Below are positions 1-8,966 of a stretch of 64,000 nucleotides of DNA, in pieces (position 1 is the first letter of the stretch; each line of letters opens with the position of its first letter). The notes below the pieces were generated by a model, which saw nothing but the letters and a program-made list of their open reading frames with translations, was not told the DNA's origin and made no database searches. The DNA is taken from assembly GCA_024742765.1 (NCBI GenBank), contig JANSXT010000001.1, positions 186,001 to 250,000 on the forward strand. Reading direction: 5' to 3'. A program made the position numbers and the translations under genes. This stretch comes from Phyllobacteriaceae bacterium (GTDB lineage Bacteria; Pseudomonadota; Alphaproteobacteria; Rhizobiales; Rhizobiaceae).

Positions 1-8
1 CATTGACG

Positions 9-2003
9 ATGCGGGCTCGATGCGGCGCCGCACGAAAGCTAAAAGGGGCCGCGCACGAAGTGTTGCGTAAAGGGTCGGGTCGACTGTCTGCGGGAAGAAC
101 TGCGTGCCGCGCCGGCGCGCTGACGCTCGCGCTCGCTGTGACATGGACCGCCCGCATGCCCGATGCGCATGCTCTCGAACTGTTCGGCCTGTGCTTGTTC
201 GGCGAGTGCCGCAGCGCGGTCGAAGCGCCCGACCTGATCGATCCCAAACCCTATGATGTGGCGCTGACGGTCGAAGGCGCCGACGCCGACGTGGAAGCCG
301 CCGTCAAGGCCGGTTCGGCGCTGTGGGGCGGCCGCAACGCGCCGGCCGCCGGTTCCGCAGGGCTCCTGTCGCGCGCGCGGGCCGATTATCGGCGCATCCA
401 GGCCGCGCTCTATGACGAAGCGCGCTATGGCGGCACGATTTCCATCCGCGCCGACGGGCGGGAAGTGGCCGACTTGCCGGCGGGCCATGATTTCGCCGAC
501 GGAACGGTCTTCACCGTCTCGGTCCGTCCCGGCCCGATCTATACGTTCGGCGCCCTTGCCATCGACAATCTGCCGCCCCGCTCGGATGACCCGCGCGACC
601 GGGTCGACGCGCCGTCGACGGCCGGTTTTGCCACCGGCGGCTTCGCGCGTGCCGGGGCCGTGCGCCGCGCCGCCCAACTCGCCGTCGAAGGCTGGCGCCA
701 GCAGGGTTACGCCACCGCGCGCATCGCCGACCGCGAGGTCGTCGCCAACCACCCAAGTCGCACATTACGGGTCCGCCTCGCCGTCGATCCCGGGCCGCGC
801 GCCAGCTATGGCGCAGTCACCGTCGAGGGCACCGACCGGATGATCCCTTCCTTTGTGGCAAGGCAGACCGGGCTTTTGCCCGGCGCCGAATATGATCCCG
901 ACGATGTGGAACGCGCCAACGAGCGGTTGCGGCGCCTGGGCGTCTTCAATGCGGCCACTGTGCGTCCCGCCGATGAGGTCGGCGAAGACGGTACGCTGCC
1001 GGTCGCCGTGACGGTGGAGGAACGCAAGCTGCGCCGTATCGGCGCGGGCGCGACCTATTCGACGCTCGACGGGTTCGGCGCCGAGGCTTTCTGGCTGCAC
1101 CGCAATCTGTGGGGCCGCGCCGAGCGTTTGCGCATCGAGGGTGGTGTATCGGGCGTCGACGGCACTCTGGATGCGGGCAATTATGACTATAGGCTTGGCG
1201 CGACGCTGGGCCTGCCCGGCCGTTTCACGCCGGACACCGACATCACGCTCAAGGCGCTCGCCGAGCGCGAGGTGCTCGACAGCTACACAAGGACCGGGGC
1301 GGAAACGTCGGTCGGTGTCGTGCACTACCAATCCAACCGGCTGACCTGGTCGGGCAGCCTGTTCGTCGACTATGCCGAGTTCGAGGACGCGATGGGCACT
1401 CGGCGGCTCGGCCTGATCGGCGGCAGCGCCGGGCTTGAATATGATGCGCGCAACGACCCGCTCGATGCGACGGCCGGCTTTTTCGCCTCGGCAAAGGCAA
1501 CGCCCTTTTATGAATGGGAGTTCGGCAACCCCGCCATCCAGCTTGACGGCGAAGTGCGCGCCTACCAGGCCTTTGGCGAACGTGAGCGCACGGTTCTGGC
1601 CGGCCGGATCACCGCCGGCTCGATCGTCGGCCCCGCGCCGGCCTTCCTGCCGCCTGACAGGCTCTATTTCGCCGGCGGCGGCACCTCGGTGCGCGGTTTT
1701 GCCTATCGCTCGATCGGTGGCGCCGACAGTACGACGACGGGCGGCAAGTCGCTGATCGAAGCGTCTGCGGAAGTCCGCCAGGCGGTCACCGACACGATCT
1801 CCGTCGTTGGATTTGTGGATGCGGCGATGGTCGGCACGGATACACTGCCGGTCTTCGATCGGGCGCCGCGCGCCGGCGCCGGTGTCGGCCTGCGCTACAA
1901 GACGGGGCTCGGCCCGCTCAGGCTCGATGCGGCAACGCCACTCAATCCGCGTGCGGGCGACGGCCGGTTTGCCATCTATGCCGGCATCGGACAGGCGTTT
2001 TGA
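9..2003 (+). CDS. tamA: TamA, Omp85-family outer-membrane assembly factor
   Basis: Outer-membrane subunit of the translocation and assembly module, which with TamB inserts a subset of outer-membrane proteins and supports lipid transport. About 664 residues from the ATG at 9, matching the family. An N-terminal hydrophobic segment (about residues 36-52) looks like a signal peptide, then come POTRA-like repeats (about 75-340) and a C-terminal beta-barrel with the Omp85 pattern GGGTSVRGFAYRSIGG and a terminal aromatic residue (GQAF). The true start is uncertain: the frame is open to the window edge with a TTG at 3, and GTG 60 or TTG 63 would give a more typical signal-peptide length. The stop abuts tamB (2 bp gap, or a TTGA overlap if tamB starts at 2000), so the two are co-translated. 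Confidence 0.93.
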   Translation: MRARCGAARKLKGAAHEVLRKGSGRLSAGRTACRAGALTLALAVTWTARMPDAHALELFGLCLFGECRSAVEAPDLIDPKPYDVALTVEGADADVEAAVKAGSALWGGRNAPAAGSAGLLSRARADYRRIQAALYDEARYGGTISIRADGREVADLPAGHDFADGTVFTVSVRPGPIYTFGALAIDNLPPRSDDPRDRVDAPSTAGFATGGFARAGAVRRAAQLAVEGWRQQGYATARIADREVVANHPSRTLRVRLAVDPGPRASYGAVTVEGTDRMIPSFVARQTGLLPGAEYDPDDVERANERLRRLGVFNAATVRPADEVGEDGTLPVAVTVEERKLRRIGAGATYSTLDGFGAEAFWLHRNLWGRAERLRIEGGVSGVDGTLDAGNYDYRLGATLGLPGRFTPDTDITLKALAEREVLDSYTRTGAETSVGVVHYQSNRLTWSGSLFVDYAEFEDAMGTRRLGLIGGSAGLEYDARNDPLDATAGFFASAKATPFYEWEFGNPAIQLDGEVRAYQAFGERERTVLAGRITAGSIVGPAPAFLPPDRLYFAGGGTSVRGFAYRSIGGADSTTTGGKSLIEASAEVRQAVTDTISVVGFVDAAMVGTDTLPVFDRAPRAGAGVGLRYKTGLGPLRLDAATPLNPRAGDGRFAIYAGIGQAF

Positions 2004-2005
2004 TC

Positions 2006-5000
2006 ATGGCTTACCTGTCGCGCATCGCCGTTCTTCTTGTTGCACTGCTTGGCGCAGCCGTGACGCACGCCATGGCCCAAGATGCCGAGGAGCGCGAACA
2101 GTCGGGCTTCATCCGTTTCGTCGAAGAGCAGATTTCGGCACCCAACATGCAGATCCGGCTGATCGGCATCCAAGGGTCCTTGTCGTCAGATGTGCGGCTC
2201 GAACGGATCACCATCTCCGACGATGACGGCATCTGGCTGACGATCGAGGAGCCGAGGCTTGTCTGGCAGCGCTCGGCGCTGTTGCGCGGACGGCTTGTGA
2301 TCGACGAATTGTCGGCCACATCGCTGGATTTCGTCCGTCCGCCGCTGGCCGATGACAGCCTGCCCGATCCCGAGGCCGGTGGTTTTTCGGTGCCCGAACT
2401 GCCGGTCTCGGTTCAGATCGCCGAACTCAGCCTGCCGCGCGCGGCGTTCGGCGAGACCGTGTTCGGCCTGCAATCGGTGCTGTCGCTCGCCGGCAGCCTG
2501 TCGCTCGACGGTGGAAACCTTGCCGCCGATCTCGACATTGACCGGCTCGACGGGCCCGGCGGCAGCCTCGATCTGAACACGACGCTGGAAGGCGAAGACC
2601 TCGATCTGCAGGTCGCGCTGCGCGAGCCCGACGATGGTGTCGTCGCCAATCTGCTGAACCTTCAGGGCCGCCCGCCCGTGGCGTTGACGCTTGCCGGCGG
2701 CGGCCCGCTCGATGCGCTCGGCATCGATCTGGGGTTCGATGTGGACGGTGCGCGCATTCTGGACGGCCGGCTTGAGACGCGGCGCGGTTTTCTGGCCGGC
2801 GCGACCGAACTGACATTCTCGCTTGGCGGTCCGCTGGCCGATATCCTGCCGCGGCGCGAGCGCGCATTCTTCGGCGACACGACCGAACTTGCGGGCCGGC
2901 TATTGCTGGATGATGATGACGGCACGCGCATCGACGAGGTGACGATCGAGAGCGGCGCGCTGAACGGACGCGTCACGGGGCGTTTGCTCCCCGACGGGTT
3001 TCCGGCGGAGCTGGGCGCCGATATCCGGCTGGCGCGTCCCGCCGGCGGACCCGTGGCGATGCCCGGCACGGGCGACATCACGATCGACAATGCCCGTCTC
3101 ACGCTCGACTATGGCGGCGCCGACTGGACGGCTCGGCTGGACGTCGAGGCGTTGGCAATGCCGGATCTGTCGATCGGATCGGTCGGCATTGGCGGTTCGG
3201 GCACGCTGGCCGATCTGGCCGATCCGGAGGCGCGCTCGGTATCTTTTGCCCTGACGGGCGCGGCACGCGCGCTTGAAGCCGCCGATGCGGCATTGGCGGA
3301 AGCGCTCGGCGAAACGGTCAATGCTGATATTGGCGGTCAATGGCGGGCCGGCGCACCATTGACCCTGTCGAACCTGACGCTGACCGGAGAGACGGCGGGC
3401 GTCGAAGGGACCGGCATTCTCGAGGGCGGGGCCTTCGACGGCACGACCGTACTCGATATTGCCGATCTTTCACCCTTCTCGACACTTGCCGGGCGAGAAC
3501 TCAGCGGCGCGGCTTCTCTTGCGCTGGAAGGATCGGTCGCGCTGATCGGCGGCGGTTTCGACTTAATGATCGATGGCCGTGCGACCGGACTGCGGGCAGG
3601 TGACGACATGGCCGGCCGGCTTCTTGCCGGCGATCTGGCCCTTGGCGGCGGCGTGGCCCGGACGGCGAACGGCCTGTCTTTTTCGGCGCTCGAAGCCGCC
3701 AACGATCAGGTTTCGCTGGCCATCAGCGGGACCCTTGCAAGCGAGACCGCCGATCTGCGCGCTGCCCTGTCGCTGGTCGATCTGGGCCTCATCGACGCGC
3801 GTTCGTCCGGCAGCGCCGGCGTGCAGGTCGCTGTGAACCGCGCGCCGGCACCGGCATCGGATGCGCCGCCCGAAGAGGATGCTGAACGGCCCTTTGCGGT
3901 CACGGCGTCGCTTCTGGTGCCGCAGGGGCGTCTGGCGGGGCAGGCTGTGTCGAGCATGCGGATCGGGTTTGCCGGCGAAGCGATCGGGGACCGCCTGGCC
4001 GGACGGTTGGATGGGGGCGGAGACCTGGCGGGCCAGCCGGTTCAGATCGAGGCGCAGGTGGCGCGCGAGGGCGCTGGATATGCCGTGCGCGATCTGCTGC
4101 TTGAGGCAGGTGGCGGGCGCATTGCCGGCAGCGTCTCCTATCGAGACGGCGTCGCTGACGGCAACCTGATCGTCGATGCCAGCGACGTGTCGGGCCTTGC
4201 CGCGCTTGCGCTGGTCGAAGCCTCCGGCGGCGTTGACGCCGATATTGCCCTTGCCGTTCGCGATGGTGAACAGGATGTGACGGCCGGCGCGGCGGTGCGG
4301 TCGCTGACAATTGCCGGCGTGTCGGTCGCAAGCGGCAGCCTCGATGCGGCGCTCACCGATCTTTTCGGCACCGTGTCGGGCCGGGCCGAAGCCGATCTGC
4401 GATCGATCGACATTGGCGGCACCGCCATCCGGTCCGCAACGGCCATTGTCCGTCCCGTGAACGGCGCCGAGACGCTGGCCTTTGAGGCCAATGCCGCGCT
4501 GGAGGACGGCACGGTGGTCCGGTCGGACGGCACGGTGGCGTTCGGCGATGCGACGCGAATCGGGCTTGAGGCGCTGTCGCTCGATACGCGCTATGGTGAC
4601 GCGCGCCTCGCCGGCCCCGCGCGCATTGTCCTTGATGGCGGAACGACACGGATCGACAGTTTGGCACTGAATGTCGAAGGCGGGCGCGTTGCCGCGTCGG
4701 GCTCGGTCGGAGAGGCGCTCGATCTCGATCTTGTCTTCAACAATCTGCCGGCGGGTCTCGCCAACACGGTCCAGTCCGGCCTGGGCGCGGCGGGCACGAT
4801 CAGCGGACGCGTCGAGGTGACGGGCACCACAAGCGATCCGCGCGCGTCGTTTGCGATCAATGGCGAAGGCTTGACGGCGGCCGCGATACGCGAGGCGGGC
4901 GTCACGCCCTTTTCCGTAACGACGACGGGAACGTTCGGCGGACAACGGATCGCCATTTCCGGCCTGTCGGCGCGCAACGGTCAGGGCATGGCGATCGACG

Positions 5001-6322
5001 CGTCGGGCACGGTGCCGCTCGCATCTGGCGCGCTTGACGTGACCGCGTCGGGGGCAGCGCCCTTGGAACTGGCCAATGCCATGCTGGCCGGGCGCGGCAC
5101 GCGGCTTTCCGGTACCGCGCGCTTCGATGCGCGGGTGGGCGGCGCGCTGGCACGGCCGTCCGTGTCCGGGCTGGTCTCGATTTCCGGCGGCCGGATCACC
5201 GATCCGGGCGCCAATATCGATCTGACCGGCGTCAACCTGCTGGCCGGGCTCGAGGGCGACCGCCTCGTCATCCGCAACGCATCGGCGAACCTGTCGGGCG
5301 GCGGCGGCCTGACGCTGTCGGGCACCGTTGGCCTTGGTGCCGGCCTGCCGGCCGATCTGACGCTGGCGCTCGCCGGCGCGCGCTATTCGGACGGCCAGCT
5401 CTTTTCCGCTGATCTCGGCGCCGATCTAGCCATTACCGGACCGTTGAGCGGCGGCGCGACGATCGCCGGCGCGGTCGATATCGCCCGCGCCGAGATCACC
5501 GTGCCGGAAACCTTTGCGGGCGACGCCGACCTGATCGATGTGCGCCATATCGACCCCGATGCGGGCACGCGCGCGACGCTCGATCGGATCGCATCGGTGA
5601 TGCCGCGCGCCGATGACAGCGAGCCTTCGGCGCCCTTCAGGCTCGATATGCGCATCAACGCGCCCAGCCAGGTGTTCGTGCGCGGTCGCGGCCTTGACGC
5701 GGAACTGGGCGGTCAGGTCCGCGTGACCGGACCGCTCAACGCGCTGGCGCCGGTCGGCGCCTTCAACCTGATCCGCGGGCGGCTGTCATTGTTGTCCCGG
5801 CGGCTCGACTTCACCAATGGCGCGGTGACGCTGACCGGCAATCTGGATCCGTTCATCAACATGACCGCGCAGACGTCCAATGGCGACCTGACCGCCTTCG
5901 TGACCATTGTCGGTCCGGCGTCCGACCTTGACGTGCAGCTTTCCTCTTCGCCCTCGCTGCCCGAGGACGAGATTCTGGCGCGCATCCTGTTCGGCGAGGA
6001 CATTGGCAGCCTGTCGCCGGCGCAGCTGGCCCAACTGGCCGCCGCCGCTGCTTCGCTCGCCGGCGGTGGGTCAGACCTGGCGGGCGGGTTGCGCGGCGCG
6101 CTCGGCGTCGACGATCTCGACGTCGTGCAGGACGAGGGCGGCGGCGTCGCCGTGCGCGCCGGCCGTTATCTGTCCGACAATGTCTATCTGGAGGTGGAGG
6201 CCGGCGCCGACGGGGCCGAGACATCCATCAATCTGGACATCACCGATTCCGTCACCGCGCGCGGCAGCGCCACCACAAGCGGCGATTCGTCGATCGGCCT
6301 GTTCTTCGAGCGCGATTATTGA
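2006..6322 (+). CDS. tamB: TamB, translocation/assembly module inner-membrane protein
   Basis: Large periplasm-spanning partner of TamA, anchored in the inner membrane by an N-terminal helix (about residues 4-24, also signal-like, ending AMAQ). The 1438-residue length and long repetitive beta-rich middle fit the AsmA/TamB bridge-like lipid-transfer superfamily. The C-terminal 300 residues carry the conserved DUF490 domain, with stretches such as FTNGAVTLTGNLDP and LPEDEILARILFGED, and the chain ends in FFERDY, as usual for TamB. A TTG at 2000 would overlap the tamA stop; the ATG at 2006 gives the better signal anchor. A GGGGCG/CGCCCC hairpin (6327-6341) lies just past the stop but has no T run. 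Confidence 0.93.
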   Translation: MAYLSRIAVLLVALLGAAVTHAMAQDAEEREQSGFIRFVEEQISAPNMQIRLIGIQGSLSSDVRLERITISDDDGIWLTIEEPRLVWQRSALLRGRLVIDELSATSLDFVRPPLADDSLPDPEAGGFSVPELPVSVQIAELSLPRAAFGETVFGLQSVLSLAGSLSLDGGNLAADLDIDRLDGPGGSLDLNTTLEGEDLDLQVALREPDDGVVANLLNLQGRPPVALTLAGGGPLDALGIDLGFDVDGARILDGRLETRRGFLAGATELTFSLGGPLADILPRRERAFFGDTTELAGRLLLDDDDGTRIDEVTIESGALNGRVTGRLLPDGFPAELGADIRLARPAGGPVAMPGTGDITIDNARLTLDYGGADWTARLDVEALAMPDLSIGSVGIGGSGTLADLADPEARSVSFALTGAARALEAADAALAEALGETVNADIGGQWRAGAPLTLSNLTLTGETAGVEGTGILEGGAFDGTTVLDIADLSPFSTLAGRELSGAASLALEGSVALIGGGFDLMIDGRATGLRAGDDMAGRLLAGDLALGGGVARTANGLSFSALEAANDQVSLAISGTLASETADLRAALSLVDLGLIDARSSGSAGVQVAVNRAPAPASDAPPEEDAERPFAVTASLLVPQGRLAGQAVSSMRIGFAGEAIGDRLAGRLDGGGDLAGQPVQIEAQVAREGAGYAVRDLLLEAGGGRIAGSVSYRDGVADGNLIVDASDVSGLAALALVEASGGVDADIALAVRDGEQDVTAGAAVRSLTIAGVSVASGSLDAALTDLFGTVSGRAEADLRSIDIGGTAIRSATAIVRPVNGAETLAFEANAALEDGTVVRSDGTVAFGDATRIGLEALSLDTRYGDARLAGPARIVLDGGTTRIDSLALNVEGGRVAASGSVGEALDLDLVFNNLPAGLANTVQSGLGAAGTISGRVEVTGTTSDPRASFAINGEGLTAAAIREAGVTPFSVTTTGTFGGQRIAISGLSARNGQGMAIDASGTVPLASGALDVTASGAAPLELANAMLAGRGTRLSGTARFDARVGGALARPSVSGLVSISGGRITDPGANIDLTGVNLLAGLEGDRLVIRNASANLSGGGGLTLSGTVGLGAGLPADLTLALAGARYSDGQLFSADLGADLAITGPLSGGATIAGAVDIARAEITVPETFAGDADLIDVRHIDPDAGTRATLDRIASVMPRADDSEPSAPFRLDMRINAPSQVFVRGRGLDAELGGQVRVTGPLNALAPVGAFNLIRGRLSLLSRRLDFTNGAVTLTGNLDPFINMTAQTSNGDLTAFVTIVGPASDLDVQLSSSPSLPEDEILARILFGEDIGSLSPAQLAQLAAAAASLAGGGSDLAGGLRGALGVDDLDVVQDEGGGVAVRAGRYLSDNVYLEVEAGADGAETSINLDITDSVTARGSATTSGDSSIGLFFERDY

Positions 6323-6663
6323 AAGAGGGGCGAGTCGCCCCCGAATCTGCCGACAATGCCTTGAATATAAGGGTTTTGGGGCGTTTTCGGCCACATGGCG
6401 GCCTGTTGTCCGCTTCCGAATTGTTAACGGCTGTTAAAGTCGATGAACAGTTCCTGACCAAAATCGTGTCATTTGTGCAACATCGCATTCCTATCAGGGG
6501 CGGCGGGGCAGCCATGACCCCAATTGCGTGTTGCGCGGCCAGATCGCTTGCGTCATGAACGGATCAGGAAACGGGCGGGTCTGCCTGTTTCTGCGTAGGG
6601 GATGGGACAGGCAGTCCTGTAGAACACCCCAGACCCGTTTCGAACTTTGACTGGAGGTCAATT
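6323..6663. promoter_or_regulatory. Leader region of the porin gene
   Basis: No convincing gene lies in these 341 bases. They hold a short hairpin just after tamB (6327-6341), a direct repeat TGTTAA-N4-TGTTAA at 6422-6437, and a longer inverted repeat CTGCCTGT (6581-6588) / ACAGGCAG (6607-6614), extendable by three pairs, 50 bases before the porin start. A strong Shine-Dalgarno GGAGGT lies at 6653-6658. The porin promoter should be here, but I could not pick a convincing -35/-10 pair. A 79-codon frame starting at 6319 has no family resemblance and is not called. Confidence 0.45.
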
Positions 6664-7845
6664 ATGAAAATCAAGAGCCTTCTTCTTGGCTCGGCTGCGG
6701 CGATGATGGCCGTGTCGACTGCCCAGGCAGCCGACATCATCATCCCCGAGCCCGAAGTTGTCGAATATGTCCGCGTCTGCGATGCAGCCGGCACCGGCTT
6801 CTTCTACATCCCGGGCACCGAGACCTGCCTGCGTATCCACGGCTATGTCCGTTACGATCTGGGCTTTGGTGAACTGAACGAAGTGACCGCTGCCGACGGT
6901 GAAGGCACATGGAACACGCGCGCTCGCGCTTCGTTCCGCGTGTCGACCTGGGCCGACACCGAGTTTGGCCCGCTGCGCACCTATGTCGAAACTCGCTGGC
7001 AGTATGACACCAATGGTGCTCAGAACGAACGCGTCGTGAACGGCAACAACCCCGACTGGACGCTTGGCCCGGACGGCTACCGCAATGAAGGCGAGTTCTC
7101 GATCAACTTCGCCTACATCGACCTGGCCGGCCTGCGCATCGGTAAGGACGAATCGTTCTTCACCACGTTCACCGGTTACGGTGGCGCGGTCATCAACGAC
7201 ACCACCGCTGGCGGCTACGGTCCGTTCGACACCAACCTGATCAGCTACACCTTCAACAGTGGCGCGTTCTCGGCTGGTATCTCGCTCGAGCAGGGCAGCA
7301 GCAACTACTTCACCGACAACACGTTCGGTGGCGTGTACGACGCTCACGTCGGTTGGGGCATTGACGACTATGTGCCGCACATCGTTGCAGGTGCTGGTTA
7401 CGACAGCGGTGCCTTCCAGATCCGCGGTGTGTTCGCCTATGACACGCGCAACAACGTTGTCAGCCCTCAGCTCGGCCTGCTGCAGCAGGGCGGTTGGGCC
7501 GCCAAGGTCCGCGGTGACGTTTCGTTCGATCCGTTCTCTGCCTTCGTGATGGTCATGTACGGTGAAAACTCGTCGGCCTACACCACCTGGGCAAACGGTC
7601 CGGTTACGGCCGAAACGCTCTCGGTTATCGGTGGCGCTTCGTTCGACTTCACCGACCAGGCAACCTTCAACGCCCAGGTTCAGTGGGCTGAAGGCAACGG
7701 CATCGGCGACGAATGGGCAGTTGCTGCCAACATCAACTACGAGATCGTTGATGGCTTCATCGTTCGTCCGGAAGTTGTTTACTACAACAACAATGCCGGC
7801 AACGACGTCTTCGGTGGCACGCTGCGCTTCCAGCGCTCGTTCTAA
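6664..7845 (+). CDS. Alphaproteobacterial porin (Porin_2 family)
   Basis: Major outer-membrane diffusion channel of the type found in Brucella (Omp2), Rhizobium (RopA) and relatives. A clear signal peptide ends at AQA (residues 1-22). The hallmark N-terminal block with two cysteines (VCDAAGTGFFYIPGTETCLR, about 38-57) precedes the first barrel strand HGYVRYDLGFGE. The 393-residue chain is rich in alternating aromatic strands and ends in RFQRSF, a terminal phenylalanine typical of BamA substrates. Codon use is more biased than in neighbours, as expected of a highly expressed gene. It is monocistronic: a strong SD (GGAGGT) precedes it and a Rho-independent terminator follows. tamAB directly upstream makes a functional neighbour. 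Confidence 0.95.
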   Translation: MKIKSLLLGSAAAMMAVSTAQAADIIIPEPEVVEYVRVCDAAGTGFFYIPGTETCLRIHGYVRYDLGFGELNEVTAADGEGTWNTRARASFRVSTWADTEFGPLRTYVETRWQYDTNGAQNERVVNGNNPDWTLGPDGYRNEGEFSINFAYIDLAGLRIGKDESFFTTFTGYGGAVINDTTAGGYGPFDTNLISYTFNSGAFSAGISLEQGSSNYFTDNTFGGVYDAHVGWGIDDYVPHIVAGAGYDSGAFQIRGVFAYDTRNNVVSPQLGLLQQGGWAAKVRGDVSFDPFSAFVMVMYGENSSAYTTWANGPVTAETLSVIGGASFDFTDQATFNAQVQWAEGNGIGDEWAVAANINYEIVDGFIVRPEVVYYNNNAGNDVFGGTLRFQRSF

Positions 7846-7875
7846 TCATCTGACAATCGTCAGTTGACGGAAAAT

Positions 7876-7899
7876 CCGGCAGGCAACTGCCGGGTTTTT
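7876..7899 (+). terminator. Rho-independent terminator of the porin gene
   Basis: A perfect 7-bp stem CCGGCAG / CTGCCGG with a GCAA tetraloop is followed by G and five T residues, and preceded by A residues. It lies 30 bases after the porin stop. It is the clearest intrinsic terminator in the window. Confidence 0.92.
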
Positions 7900-7974
7900 C
7901 TTGTTCGGTTACGCAACAAGAAATGCCATTCTGGCGGCTTGTCCGCCGCGCCAGAGGCGGCCGACCCGTTTCGC

Positions 7975-8871
7975 TCAGAACTTCAGCTTGCCGACGAACG
8001 TTTCGATCGGCGCCAACGCGCCGGGCGTATGCAGCATGGGCGCATGGCCCTGACCTCCGACCGTGGCCGCCGTCAATGACGGATGCATGGACCGCATCGT
8101 CGCGACTGTTTCTTTGGCGAGCAGCGTGGAATTCTCGCCGCGCAGCACCAGAACCGGCACCCGTTTGAGCCCGGCAAACTGCGGCCACATGGTGGACAGC
8201 CGTTCACCCAGATCGATATCGGTCAATGTGCGCACAAGCGCCGGGTCATGATCGGGCCGGATGTGCCCGTCGACCTCCCGATAACGTCCGAACGCTTCGA
8301 AGGCCCAGTCGGCGTCCTCAAGAGCGGTGAACGACTTGTCCATCACCGCTTTCTGGATCGCGACCGCGTCCGCCCAGTCGCGCGGCTGCGGCATCTTCTT
8401 CAGATAGAGCCGGATCTGCGTCAGCCCGGCACCCTCGATGACCGGACCGATATCGTTGAGCACGGCGGCGGCGATCGCGCCGGGTCGCATGGCGGTCAGC
8501 AGCATGGTGACGATGCCGCCGCGCGAGGTGCCCACGAAGATTGCATGCTCGATGTTCAGCGCGGTCAGGCCGGACACCACATCGTCTGCCTCGGTCAGCA
8601 CATTGTAATTGCGCCATTCCTTGTCATGGCTCGAAAGGCCGCGCCCGCGAAAGTCGAACGCGTAAACCCGGCGCGGCCGCTTGGCATGGTTGGCGAAATG
8701 GTGCGCAAGGCCGAGAAAATCGCGGCTGTTGCGGCTGAGGCCGGGCAGGCACACGATCGGCGCAAGGCCGCTGTGCTTCGGCCCAAAGGCGCGCACATGG
8801 ATGGTCATCCCGTCTCGGGCGGAAAAGAAAAGGCTTTCGCCGGGGTCGAAGGGGGGCGGAGTGAAAGGCAC
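7975..8871 (-). CDS. Alpha/beta-fold hydrolase
   Basis: Predicted soluble esterase or hydrolase of 298 residues. The nucleophile elbow GTSRGG places the catalytic serine at residue 116; the oxyanion-hole region is CLPGLSRNSRDF (41-52), an acid is likely near 220-250, and the catalytic histidine lies in GGQGHAPML near 277. Substrate is not predictable. The only start that retains the full fold is GTG at 8871 with a weak SD; ATG for Met22 is an alternative. It is convergent with the porin gene and is followed upstream, on the same strand, by the lytic transglycosylase 95 bp away. Confidence 0.85.
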   Translation of the reverse strand: MPFTPPPFDPGESLFFSARDGMTIHVRAFGPKHSGLAPIVCLPGLSRNSRDFLGLAHHFANHAKRPRRVYAFDFRGRGLSSHDKEWRNYNVLTEADDVVSGLTALNIEHAIFVGTSRGGIVTMLLTAMRPGAIAAAVLNDIGPVIEGAGLTQIRLYLKKMPQPRDWADAVAIQKAVMDKSFTALEDADWAFEAFGRYREVDGHIRPDHDPALVRTLTDIDLGERLSTMWPQFAGLKRVPVLVLRGENSTLLAKETVATMRSMHPSLTAATVGGQGHAPMLHTPGALAPIETFVGKLKF

Positions 8872-8966
8872 CGGAACGATCGCGAGGACAACGGAACTGC
8901 GCGGGCATCTCTATCCGGTTTTGCGGTGCGGCGAAACCCGTCGCGCGAATGCCAAGTGTCGCCTGG

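Noticed and set aside
3563-4945. 460-codon open frame antisense to tamB
   Set aside because: No domain resemblance and it lies fully inside tamB.
6423-6437. CtrA-binding site (TTAA-N7-TTAA)
   Set aside because: The spacing between the TTAA halves is six bases in the porin leader, and only a degenerate second half is seen near dapA.
6319-6558. 79-codon frame overlapping the tamB stop
   Set aside because: No SD, no homology seen; the region is better read as the porin leader.
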